Assembly: GCF_018257575.1 (NCBI RefSeq)
Contig: NZ_JAERJP010000003.1
Coordinates: 140,499 to 204,498, forward strand
Length of the DNA: 64,000 nt
Reading direction: 5' to 3'
Origin: Tatumella sp. JGM91
Lineage (GTDB): Bacteria > Pseudomonadota > Gammaproteobacteria > Enterobacterales > Enterobacteriaceae
The translations under genes were made by a program, and so were the position numbers. Positions 54,127-64,000 of this stretch are shown in pieces; position 1 is the stretch's first letter; the number at the start of each line of letters is the position of its first letter. The notes below the pieces were generated by a model. The model was not told where the DNA came from and did not search any database. It saw only the letters and a program-made list of their open reading frames with translations.

Positions 54127-54829
54127 CGGGCGCTGCGGGGATCCCCAGTAGCGTCGCGGCTTCGGCTTCTCCGTTCAGCAGTTGCCGGCTTGCCCCCTGC
54201 CAGACGATACTGCCGTTATCGACCAGTACACTGCGTCCGGCAATTTGCCGGACATCGTCCAGATTATGTGACACCATCAGTAACGTAATATTGTGCGTGT
54301 GGCAGAGTGTATCCGTCAGCGTCAGCATTTCCTGGCGCAGGGCCGGATCCAGGGCGGAAAAAGGCTCATCCAGTAACAATAGCGGTTGCTGCCGTAACAG
54401 ACAACGGGCCAGTGCGACCCGTTGTCGTTGTCCTCCTGACAACTGACCGGGTAATCTGTCCAGTAATCCCTGCAAACCGACACTGGCGGCAATCTTCGTG
54501 ACCTGCTGTTTTTGTGAATTCGTCAGACGCAGTCCGGGATGCAACCCGAGCCCGAGGTTTTGTCCTGCTGTCAGATGTGCGAACAGATTATTTTCCTGAA
54601 ACAACATTGAGACTGGGCGTTGTGCCGGAGGCTGCCGGGTGCAGTTTTTTCCGTCGATCCATAACTCCCCGCTGCTGAGAGGCAAAAAACCGGCAATCAT
54701 ACTGAGCAGGGTGCTTTTCCCCGCACCGCTGGGCCCGAGGATAGCAACCCGCTCACCGGCTTCTGCGTGCAGTGAAAAACACATGGTTTGTGACTGATAG
54801 TGGTAAGTCAGATTATTCAGCGTCAGCAT
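54116..54829 (-). CDS. thiQ: Thiamine ABC transporter ATP-binding protein
   Basis: The protein has 237 residues (E. coli 232). It powers import of thiamine and thiamine phosphates. Walker A is [10 protein letters not shown] (31-40), the signature is [14 protein letters not shown], and Walker B is [13 protein letters not shown]. Its start overlaps the thiP end by 17 bp. It is part of thiBPQ, controlled by the TPP riboswitch. Confidence 0.98.
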   Translation of the reverse strand: MLTLNNLTYHYQSQTMCFSLHAEAGERVAILGPSGAGKSTLLSMIAGFLPLSSGELWIDGKNCTRQPPAQRPVSMLFQENNLFAHLTAGQNLGLGLHPGLRLTNSQKQQVTKIAASVGLQGLLDRLPGQLSGGQRQRVALARCLLRQQPLLLLDEPFSALDPALRQEMLTLTDTLCHTHNITLLMVSHNLDDVRQIAGRSVLVDNGSIVWQGASRQLLNGEAEAATLLGIPAAPVSQ

Positions 54830-56399
54830 GGTGTCCTGCTATTTTTTCGATCAGGGTAAACAGTAAAAAGCATACCAGCAGCAGTAATAGTGCGCTGACA
54901 GCCGCTTGCTGTCCGCGATAGGCGCCGATTTGCTGATACAGGTAAAACGGCAGAGTCCGGAAGTCATCACTGCCAAACAACGAAATCACCCCAAAATCTC
55001 CCACTGACAGTACACAGGCAAAGGCCAGAGCCTGAGCAAGGGGGCGCTTTAACGCCGGTCCTTCAACCAGCCGTAACCGCTGCCAGCCATTAATGTCCAG
55101 AGACAGGCAGAGCTGATTATAATGGCTGGCGATATCACGCATGGGGGTATCCAGAACTTTCAGCGCATAGGGCATGGCGATTAATGCATTCACCAGTACC
55201 ACAATGTTTTCCGGTGAATCCGGTATGCCGCTGGTACTGTTAAAAAACATAAAAATACCGCTTGCCAATACAATGCCCGGCATTGCCAGAATTAACATTC
55301 CGCTGCTTTCCATCAGTTGTGCGGGCAGAATTTTCTGGCGTAAACGTAATTCGCGGCTGCTCCATAACAACATCATTGTCAGAATAACGGACAACAGACC
55401 CGCCCGCAGCGCAATACTGAGCGATGTCCGGGTCGCGAGCCACAGGTCTGTCTGTTGCAGGGAAGACAAAAGATGACTGTTAACACCATTGATCACGACC
55501 GCAAGGATGGGAGGCACCAGTAACAGCAGGGTCAGCAAAATGATCAGACTGTCTGTCAGTCGTGCTGACCAGCGGTTGTCGACTGACCGCCAGTGGCGCA
55601 GTAATGCGCTGTTACCGGTTAGAGGGGTATTCAGCCGCAGGCTCAGCGCGACCAGTAACAGGCAGAAGGCCAGCTGTAACAGTGCCAGTATGGCTGCTTT
55701 AGCCGGGTCGAAGTCGTAGCTCAGCGCCTGGAAAATAGCCAGTTCCAGCGTCGTTGCCCGTGGCCCGCCCCCTAAAGCTAATACAATGGCAAAGCTGGAA
55801 AAGCAGAGCATAAAGATCAGTGCGGCAACCGGCAGCAGCTGCCGTTTCAGCCACGGCCATTCCAGCCAGCGAAATAAATAAAACCCCTGCATATTCAGCT
55901 GGGCGGCCAGCTGACGTTGTTCGGCCGGAATCTGCTCTAAAGATTGTAATAACAGCCGGCTGGCCAGCGGCAGATTGAAAAAGACATGGGCCAGTAAGAT
56001 ACCGGGTAACCCGTACAGAGAAAAGCGGAAGGGGATACCGGCCCTTGCGGCCAGTTGTGCCAGCCAGCCATCGTGGCCATAGACACTCAGTAAGCCAAAA
56101 ACCGCCACCAGCACCGGCAGCACCAGGGTCATCGCGCATAAACGCAATAGCAGGTTTCTGCCCGGAAACCGCCGCCGGTACAGGGCGCGGGCGACCAGAA
56201 TTGCCGGCAGCACTGATAGCAGTGTCGATAATGCGGCCTGGGTAAATGAAAAGCCGATAACATGCCACAGGTAGGGATCGCGTAACCAGTATAGTGCGTG
56301 GCCCAGCGGGGCATTCCACAGCAGGCTGATAAAAGCCAGCAGTGCAATACCGGTGGTTATCAGGGCAGCCAGCAGCCCGGGAATCAACCAGCGCGGCAT
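54813..56399 (-). CDS. thiP: Thiamine ABC transporter permease
   Basis: The protein has 528 residues (E. coli 536; the N-terminus is a few residues shorter). It is a fused permease with two BPD-type halves of about six membrane helices each, with EAA-like loops ([20 protein letters not shown] and [20 protein letters not shown]). The ATG at 56399 overlaps the thiB stop (TGATG), indicating coupled translation. Confidence 0.97.
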   Translation of the reverse strand: MPRWLIPGLLAALITTGIALLAFISLLWNAPLGHALYWLRDPYLWHVIGFSFTQAALSTLLSVLPAILVARALYRRRFPGRNLLLRLCAMTLVLPVLVAVFGLLSVYGHDGWLAQLAARAGIPFRFSLYGLPGILLAHVFFNLPLASRLLLQSLEQIPAEQRQLAAQLNMQGFYLFRWLEWPWLKRQLLPVAALIFMLCFSSFAIVLALGGGPRATTLELAIFQALSYDFDPAKAAILALLQLAFCLLLVALSLRLNTPLTGNSALLRHWRSVDNRWSARLTDSLIILLTLLLLVPPILAVVINGVNSHLLSSLQQTDLWLATRTSLSIALRAGLLSVILTMMLLWSSRELRLRQKILPAQLMESSGMLILAMPGIVLASGIFMFFNSTSGIPDSPENIVVLVNALIAMPYALKVLDTPMRDIASHYNQLCLSLDINGWQRLRLVEGPALKRPLAQALAFACVLSVGDFGVISLFGSDDFRTLPFYLYQQIGAYRGQQAAVSALLLLLVCFLLFTLIEKIAGHHADAE

Positions 56400-57385
56400 C
56401 AGTGGCTGACTGCGTTTTGCCAGGCGTCAATCCAGGCTGCACGATGCTCTGCCACTTCCGCAGGCGAGTATTGCAGGGCGGTTTTAGGTACCATCAGTTG
56501 CTGAAAACCGGCAGGCAGCGGGGTCTTAATGACCGGATACATCCAGTTGCCGGTCGGCAGTGTTTCCTGAAACTGCGGGCTGGTTACAAACCGCATAAAC
56601 TGTTTTGCCAGTGCCGGATTGGGGCTGTTTTTCAGTCGTGCCGCCACTTCTACCTGCAAGTAATTTCCTTCTGCAAAGTCAGCGGCCGCATAATCGGGAT
56701 TATGCTCTTCGATAATATGATAGGCCGGTGACGTGGTATAGCTGAGTACCAGATCACTCTCACCTTTCAGAAACAGATTATAGGCTTCGCTCCAGCCTCG
56801 GGTGACAGTGACGGTTTTGGCGGCCAGTTTTTGCCATGCTGCCGGAGCCTGATCGCCGTAGACTTTTTGCATCCACAGCAGCAGCCCGAGCCCCGGGGTA
56901 CTGGTGCGGGGATCTTCGTAAATAACCCGCCATTTATCCGGACTTTCGACCAGCTGTTTCAGACTGGATGGCGGATTTTTCAGGCGTTTTTTATTATAGA
57001 CGAATGCAAAATAGCCATAATCATAAGGTACAAACGTTGTATTGCTCCAGCCACCGGGGATGGTCAGCTGGCGGTAGTCAACCGGGGTTGGTGTAAACAG
57101 CCCGGTTTTTTGTGCCGCATCCAGCAGATTATTATCCAGCCCGACTACCACATCTGCTTTACTGTGTTTGCCTTCCATTCTCAGGCGGTTAAGCAGAGAA
57201 ACGCCATCCCCGAGGGAAACGTATTTGAGCTCGCAGCCGCAATCGGCTTCAAAGGCTTTTTTAATTGCCGGTCCGGGGCCCCAGTCGGAAGAAAAGGAGT
57301 CGTAGGTATAAACGGTTAATACGGGTTTTGCGGCAAGTACCGGTGCGGAAATAATCAATAATACAGGCAGAAATTTTTTTAACAC
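56399..57385 (-). CDS. thiB: Thiamine-binding periplasmic protein
   Basis: The protein has 328 residues (E. coli TbpA 327). The start codon is GTG (57385-57383) preceded by AAGGAG, as in E. coli. A signal peptide ends at about VLA-AKP. The mature protein is a class II periplasmic binding fold that binds thiamine, TMP and TPP: conserved YTYDSFSSDWGPGPAIKKAF, the paired Cys in DCGCEL, and TSTPGLGLLLWMQKVYGD. It is the first gene of thiBPQ. Confidence 0.97.
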   Translation of the reverse strand: MLKKFLPVLLIISAPVLAAKPVLTVYTYDSFSSDWGPGPAIKKAFEADCGCELKYVSLGDGVSLLNRLRMEGKHSKADVVVGLDNNLLDAAQKTGLFTPTPVDYRQLTIPGGWSNTTFVPYDYGYFAFVYNKKRLKNPPSSLKQLVESPDKWRVIYEDPRTSTPGLGLLLWMQKVYGDQAPAAWQKLAAKTVTVTRGWSEAYNLFLKGESDLVLSYTTSPAYHIIEEHNPDYAAADFAEGNYLQVEVAARLKNSPNPALAKQFMRFVTSPQFQETLPTGNWMYPVIKTPLPAGFQQLMVPKTALQYSPAEVAEHRAAWIDAWQNAVSH

Positions 57386-57733
57386 TTTGCGCTCCTTGAG
57401 GGATGGGCCAGTTTATGCGCAAAAGATCTGAGGAATAAGTCTCAAATCCCTACGCCGGTGTTAACCGGATCAGGTTCTGCGGGTATATCTCAGCACCAGA
57501 GTGCACCCCGTTGAGAACACGCTATTCTATGCAATTCATTAGCCCGGCGAAAGCCTCAAAAATCCGGTGTAACAAATCAGCGCGGTGAATGGCAACGGGC
57601 CGTGCGGGCAGACTGTTACTGTGGTCATTTTCTCCGTGTCCGGAACCGTAGTCCGGCAGACAAGATCTGCTGTTTTGGGTAATTTGTTATATGCTGTCGG
57701 TTACTTTCCTCCCGCATCCGGATGTTGTGCTTT
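57386..57733. other. thiB-setA divergent intergenic region (about 350 bp)
   Basis: The thiB side is filled by the TPP riboswitch and its expression platform; the setA side (57540-57733) holds only promoter-scale sequence. Neither sgrR nor the SgrS RNA with its terminal hairpin and U-tract is present, unlike the E. coli locus. Confidence 0.6.
57441..57517 (-). ncRNA. TPP riboswitch (THI element) of thiBPQ
   Basis: On the minus strand the conserved THI-box elements occur in order: GGGGTGC near the 5' end, GCTGAGA, ACCCGC, GAACCTGATCCGGTTAACAC and GGCGTAGGGA. TPP binding should shut off thiBPQ expression. A segment just downstream (57426-57445) can pair with itself (CTGAGG...) and may be part of the switch. 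In E. coli the same leader gives the SroA RNA. Confidence 0.95.
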
Positions 57734-58927
57734 ATGGAAAAAACTGAACTTCAGCCCGTCAAAAGTAATTCAGTATTTGTGTTTTTTATGCTGGTTACAT
57801 TTTCTGTGAGTATTGCCGGTGCATTACAGGCACCGACCCTCAGCCTGTTCCTGAGCAGAGAGCTGCACGCCGCCCCGTTTGAAGTCGGACTGTTTTTTAC
57901 CGTCAATGCCATCACCGGGATTATCGTCAGTTTTTTGCTGGCCAGACGTTCGGATAAACGAGGTGACCGCCGCAATCTGTTGATGTTTTGTTGTCTGATG
58001 GCGATCGGCAATGCCCTGGTGTTTGCGTTTACCCGTAGTTACTGGCTGTTGATTGGCCCGGGATTGCTGCTGGCTGCATTTACTACGGTCGTGGTACCGC
58101 AGATCTTTGCCCTTGCCAGGGAATATGCTGACTCTACCCGTCGTGAAGTGGTCATGTTCAGTTCGTTAATGCGGGCACAGATGTCACTGGCCTGGGTAAT
58201 CGGCCCCCCGCTGTCATTTGCCGTGGCATTAACCCGCGGGTTTATGACCCTGTATCTGTTTGCTGCCGTATTATTTGTTATTTCACTAATACTTATCCGT
58301 TTTACTCTGCCATCGGTCCCGAAAATTTTCCCGGCGGATAATCTGGCGCGCAGTACGGTGTCGGGCTGGAAAAATACCAGCACCCGCGGGCTGTTTATCG
58401 CCTCGGTACTGATGTGGACCTGTAATATGATGTATATCATCGATATGCCGCTTTATATCAGCAGTACTCTGGGCATGCCGGAAAAAGTTGCGGGGGTATT
58501 GATGGGCACAGCAGCAGGGCTGGAAATTCCGGTAATGATCCTGGCCGGTATGCTGGCTAAGCGTATAGGTAAACGGCCATTGGTCTTACTGGCGGTGACT
58601 GCGGGGGTATTGTTTTACCCCGGCATGTTGTTGTTCCACACCTATACCAGTCTGCTGGCGCTGCAAGTATTTAACGCCATCTTTATCGGTATCGTTGCCG
58701 GGCTGGTTATGCTGTGGTTTCAGGATCTGATGCCGGGCCAGGCCGGGGTGGCGACGACAATGTTTACTAACTCTGTATCCACGGGAATGATTTTTGCCGG
58801 GGTGTTACAGGGGAGCATCAGCAGCTGGTGGGGACATGAGGCGATTTACTGGCTGGCTTCCGGGCTGACAGTGATTGCGTTACTACTGACCTGGCGGGTA
58901 AAAGAATCCGCAGAGTGCGGCCGGTGA
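57734..58927 (+). CDS. setA: Sugar efflux transporter, SetA family
   Basis: The protein has 397 residues from the ATG at 57734; an in-frame ATG at 57722 would add four, and neither has a strong Shine-Dalgarno. It is a twelve-helix MFS exporter very similar to E. coli SetA: GALQAPTLSLFLSREL, FALAREYADSTRREVVMFSSLMRAQMSLAWVIGPP, TCNMMYIIDMPLYISS and MLWFQDLMPG. SetA exports glucose, lactose and analogues and helps in sugar-phosphate stress. Its position between thiB and leuD is the same as in E. coli, but the sgrRST regulators are missing. The stop codon runs into a GC hairpin. Confidence 0.92.
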   Translation: MEKTELQPVKSNSVFVFFMLVTFSVSIAGALQAPTLSLFLSRELHAAPFEVGLFFTVNAITGIIVSFLLARRSDKRGDRRNLLMFCCLMAIGNALVFAFTRSYWLLIGPGLLLAAFTTVVVPQIFALAREYADSTRREVVMFSSLMRAQMSLAWVIGPPLSFAVALTRGFMTLYLFAAVLFVISLILIRFTLPSVPKIFPADNLARSTVSGWKNTSTRGLFIASVLMWTCNMMYIIDMPLYISSTLGMPEKVAGVLMGTAAGLEIPVMILAGMLAKRIGKRPLVLLAVTAGVLFYPGMLLFHTYTSLLALQVFNAIFIGIVAGLVMLWFQDLMPGQAGVATTMFTNSVSTGMIFAGVLQGSISSWWGHEAIYWLASGLTVIALLLTWRVKESAECGR

Positions 58928-58952
58928 TCCCCCGCCAGCAGGGCGGGGGATC
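58926..58952. terminator. GC-rich hairpin between setA and leuD
   Basis: GATCCCCCGCC (58926-58936) pairs with GGCGGGGGATC (58942-58952). It starts within the setA stop codon. It has no U-tract on either side, so it may act as an mRNA end stabiliser. Confidence 0.6.
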
Positions 58953-58979
58953 GGCTAAAAACCGTGACCTGATGCCGGA

Positions 58980-59585
58980 TTAACGTAAAAACGCAGGCTG
59001 GCGGGTTTCGTAATCGGCAATAGCAGATTCATGTTGCAGAGTCAGACCGATACTGTCTAAACCGTTCAGCATGCAATGACGACGGAAGCTGTCGAGGGTG
59101 AACGGATAATGTTTCCCGCCGGCAATCACTTCCAGGTTTTCCAAATCCACCACAAATTCGATGCCCGGCTGTTCTGCCACCAGACGGAACAGTTCATCCA
59201 CTTGCTCTTCTGTCAGGATCACCGGTAACAGCTGGTTATTAAAGCTGTTGCCATAAAAAATATCGGCAAAAGCAGGCGCGATAACGGTACGGAAACCAAA
59301 ATCGGTCAGGGCCCAGGGGGCATGCTCACGGGACGATCCACAACCAAAGTTCTCGCGGGCCAGCAAAATACTGGCACCTTTGAATTGCGGTTTATTCAGC
59401 ACAAACTCCGGATTCGGGACTTGTCCTGCGTCATCCAGAAAACGCCAGTCATTAAACAAATGCTGACCAAACCCGGTGCGGGTCACTTTCTGTAAAAACT
59501 GTTTGGGAATAATGGCATCTGTATCGACGTTGGCTGCATCCAGCGGCGCAACAATACCAGTATGTCGGATAAATTTAGTGGCCAT
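58980..59585 (-). CDS. leuD: 3-isopropylmalate dehydratase small subunit
   Basis: The protein has 201 residues, as in E. coli. With LeuC it isomerises 2- to 3-isopropylmalate. The swivelling domain motifs [19 protein letters not shown] and [15 protein letters not shown] are intact. The ATG at 59585 follows AAGGAG and matches E. coli; a TTG one codon upstream is not needed. It is the last gene of leuABCD, 7 bp after leuC. Confidence 0.98.
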   Translation of the reverse strand: MATKFIRHTGIVAPLDAANVDTDAIIPKQFLQKVTRTGFGQHLFNDWRFLDDAGQVPNPEFVLNKPQFKGASILLARENFGCGSSREHAPWALTDFGFRTVIAPAFADIFYGNSFNNQLLPVILTEEQVDELFRLVAEQPGIEFVVDLENLEVIAGGKHYPFTLDSFRRHCMLNGLDSIGLTLQHESAIADYETRQPAFLR

Positions 59586-59595
59586 CAACAGCTCC

Positions 59596-60996
59596 TTAGT
59601 TCAGTTCACGGATGTCAGCAAAACGGCCGGTCACCGCAGCTGCGGCAGCCATTGCCGGGCTGACCAGGTGAGTGCGCCCGCCACGGCCCTGACGGCCTTC
59701 AAAGTTACGGTTACTGGTGGATGCACAACGTTCCCCCGCGTTCAGCCGGTCGTTATTCATCGCCAGACACATTGAGCAGCCGGGCAGACGCCATTCAAAG
59801 CCGGCATCGGTAAATATTTTATCCAGCCCCTCGGCTTCGGCCTGTGCTTTGACCGGACCGGAACCGGGCACCACCATCGCGACTATGCCCGGTGCCACTT
59901 TACGTCCTTTGGCGACAGCGGCAGCGGCACGTAAGTCTTCGATACGTGAATTGGTACAGGAACCGATAAACACTTTATCAATACTGACTTCTGTCAGCGG
60001 GATACCGGCATCCAGTCCCATATAGGCCAGTGCTTTCGCCGCGGAGGCGCGCTCAACCGGGTCACTGAAAGACTCAGGTGCCGGAATTGGCTGGTTAATG
60101 GCAATGACCTGGCCCGGGTTGGTCCCCCAGGTGACCTGAGGGGCAATATCTGCCGCATCCAGGGTCACGATACTATCAAATACCGCATCTTTATCTGACT
60201 TCAGGCTCTGCCAGTAATTTACGGCCTGTGCCCATTGTTCACCGGTCGGGGAAAACTGGCGGCCTTTCAGGTAATTAAAGGTCGTTTCGTCAGGGGCAAC
60301 CAGGCCTGCTTTTGCGCCCATCTCGATGGCCATATTACACAGGGTCATACGACCTTCCATGCTCAGGGCTTCGATGGCCGGGCCGCAGAATTCGACTACA
60401 TGACCAGTACCCCCGGCGCTGCCGGTTTTACCGATCACGGCCAGCACGATATCTTTAGCCGTGATACCGGCAGCCGCCTGACCTGTCACTTCAATTTTCA
60501 TGGTTTTCGCCCGGCCCTGTTTCAGGGTCTGGGTGGCCATCACATGTTCAACTTCAGAAGTACCTATCCCGAATGCCAGCGATCCGAACGCACCATGAGT
60601 CGCTGTGTGGGAATCTCCGCAGACGATAGTCATGCCCGGCAACGTCATGCCCTGCTCGGGCCCAATCACATGGACTATCCCCTGATAAGGGTGGTTCAGG
60701 TCATACAGCTGAACACCGAATTCTTCACAGTTTTTGATCAGCTCCTGCATCTGGATGCGGGCCATCTCACCGGATGCATTAATATCACGGGTCTGAGTGG
60801 ACACGTTGTGGTCCATCGTCGCGAAGGTTTTTGATGGCTGGCGCAAAGGGCGGCCCTGAGCGCGCAGGCCATCGAATGCCTGCGGAGAGGTGACTTCATG
60901 GACTAAATGGCGATCGATATACAGTAAAGGCGTTTCGTTTTCGGCTTCGTAGACGACATGTGCATCAAATAACTTCTGGTATAATGTTTTGCTCAT
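59596..60996 (-). CDS. leuC: 3-isopropylmalate dehydratase large subunit
   Basis: The protein has 466 residues, as in E. coli. It is an aconitase-family subunit holding the [4Fe-4S] cluster: cysteines in [12 protein letters not shown] and [25 protein letters not shown] is also typical. It lies 3 bp after leuB and forms the heterodimer with LeuD. Confidence 0.99.
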   Translation of the reverse strand: MSKTLYQKLFDAHVVYEAENETPLLYIDRHLVHEVTSPQAFDGLRAQGRPLRQPSKTFATMDHNVSTQTRDINASGEMARIQMQELIKNCEEFGVQLYDLNHPYQGIVHVIGPEQGMTLPGMTIVCGDSHTATHGAFGSLAFGIGTSEVEHVMATQTLKQGRAKTMKIEVTGQAAAGITAKDIVLAVIGKTGSAGGTGHVVEFCGPAIEALSMEGRMTLCNMAIEMGAKAGLVAPDETTFNYLKGRQFSPTGEQWAQAVNYWQSLKSDKDAVFDSIVTLDAADIAPQVTWGTNPGQVIAINQPIPAPESFSDPVERASAAKALAYMGLDAGIPLTEVSIDKVFIGSCTNSRIEDLRAAAAVAKGRKVAPGIVAMVVPGSGPVKAQAEAEGLDKIFTDAGFEWRLPGCSMCLAMNNDRLNAGERCASTSNRNFEGRQGRGGRTHLVSPAMAAAAAVTGRFADIRELN

Positions 60997-60999
60997 TTT

Positions 61000-63659
<2,660 letters not shown>

Positions 63660-63702
63660 CAGTAGATTCCTTTAGTATTTTACTGCACCTGGCTGCGGGC
63701 AT

Positions 63703-63732
63703 AAAAAAACCCGCGCTGCGGCGCGGGTTTTT
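63703..63732 (-). terminator. leu attenuator
   Basis: On the minus strand the stem CCCGCGC/GCGCGGG (63710-63716 and 63721-63727) ends in seven U. It lies between leuL and leuA; translation of the leucine codons in leuL decides whether it forms. Confidence 0.93.
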
Positions 63733-63749
63733 CTGTTATCAGGCCCGAA

Positions 63750-63833
63750 TCATTTTTTGATTCCGCCCACAGAACTACCGCGCATATTTAATGCGAGAAG
63801 GAGTAGTCCTGGAAGGAGGTTAAAATGAATCAT
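63750..63833 (-). CDS. leuL: leu operon leader peptide
   Basis: This is a 27-codon open frame with seven leucines, including LLPGLLLLAL, and a C-terminal SVGGIKK that recalls the PVGGIQH end of E. coli LeuL. The leucine codons are the control codons for attenuation. It sits between the leu promoter and the attenuator. Confidence 0.92.
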   Translation of the reverse strand: MIHFNLLPGLLLLALNMRGSSVGGIKK

Positions 63834-63866
63834 CTGTTCAGACCCCGAAAATTAAGTATGTATATA

Positions 63867-63895
63867 TTGGTACTGGAATCTGTTCTTCATGTCAA
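63867..63895 (-). promoter_or_regulatory. leu operon promoter
   Basis: On the minus strand a perfect TTGACA (63890-63895) is followed after 17 bp by TACCAA (63867-63872). The segment (TTGACA...CCAGTA) resembles the E. coli leu promoter. Upstream of it (63896-64000) I see no gene. Confidence 0.7.
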
Positions 63896-64000
63896 CCTAA
63901 AGTAAAGGGCTATTTAATTCCCCATAACAGAGTAATGTTCTGGATTAACCGGCCCAAAAAGAGGAGTGTCAGGGGACAACAATTTATCTGCCATCAGGGT

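Noticed and set aside
55699-56442. 247-codon minus-strand frame overlapping thiP and the end of thiB
   Set aside because: It is an alternative frame of thiP, rich in Ala, Gly and Arg because of GC-rich codons; the thiP frame is the conserved one.
57540-57733. Possible SgrS small RNA upstream of setA
   Set aside because: No terminal hairpin with U-tract, no SgrT frame and no recognisable ptsG-pairing region is present.

Overview
The window is a stretch of an enterobacterial chromosome (Enterobacterales, about 50% GC by eye). It is collinear with the part of the Escherichia coli map that runs from slt and trpR through the thr operon (minutes 99.7 to 0) and on to the leu operon near minute 2. 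Nearly every gene has an E. coli-like length and motif set. Several genes that E. coli carries at these positions are absent (creBCD, yaaJ, satP, nhaR, rihC, kefFC, araCBAD, sgrRST). Together with the insertions seen here this suggests a member of the Erwiniaceae, perhaps Tatumella-like; that genus guess is weak and is inference.

Layout. 1-6100: the 3' end of slt, then trpR with its operator, yjjX, gpmB, rob, creA, arcA and the methyltransferase gene yjtD. 6200-11150: the thrLABC operon with leader peptide and attenuator. 11200-19970: yaaA, talB, mog, an MHS-type transporter, the heat-shock pair dnaK-dnaJ behind a sigma-32 promoter, and nhaA. 20090-26370: rpsT (TTG start) opposite ribF-ileS-lspA-fkpB-ispH. 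26600-32300: dapB and the arginine/pyrimidine operon carAB with two ARG boxes. 32500-39200 is the accessory part: a tandem pair of paralogous porins, folA, a long AT-rich gap with an eight-copy heptanucleotide repeat, a beta-glucoside PTS EIIBC gene, and a 6-phospho-beta-glucosidase gene interrupted by a single in-frame amber codon. 39240-46020: the apaH-apaG-rsmA-pdxA-surA-lptD cluster on the minus strand. 46200-53200: djlA, rluA, rapA, polB. 53360-58930: yabI, the thiBPQ thiamine uptake operon behind a TPP riboswitch, and a SetA-type sugar efflux gene. 58980-63900: leuABCD with leader peptide leuL, attenuator and promoter; the window ends upstream of the leu promoter.

The genes serve mainly housekeeping functions: threonine, leucine, lysine, arginine/pyrimidine, folate, B6 and isoprenoid synthesis, protein folding, outer membrane biogenesis and RNA modification. 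Regulation readable from the sequence includes two amino-acid attenuators, a TrpR operator, ARG boxes, a TPP riboswitch, a sigma-32 promoter and many intrinsic terminators. No tRNA, rRNA, CRISPR array, insertion sequence or phage gene was seen. I found no clearly novel multi-gene system. The most interesting items are the heptamer repeat in front of the PTS gene, the one-codon decay of the neighbouring glucosidase, the porin duplication, and the loss of dedicated regulators (nhaR, creBC, sgrRS) beside genes that have been kept.
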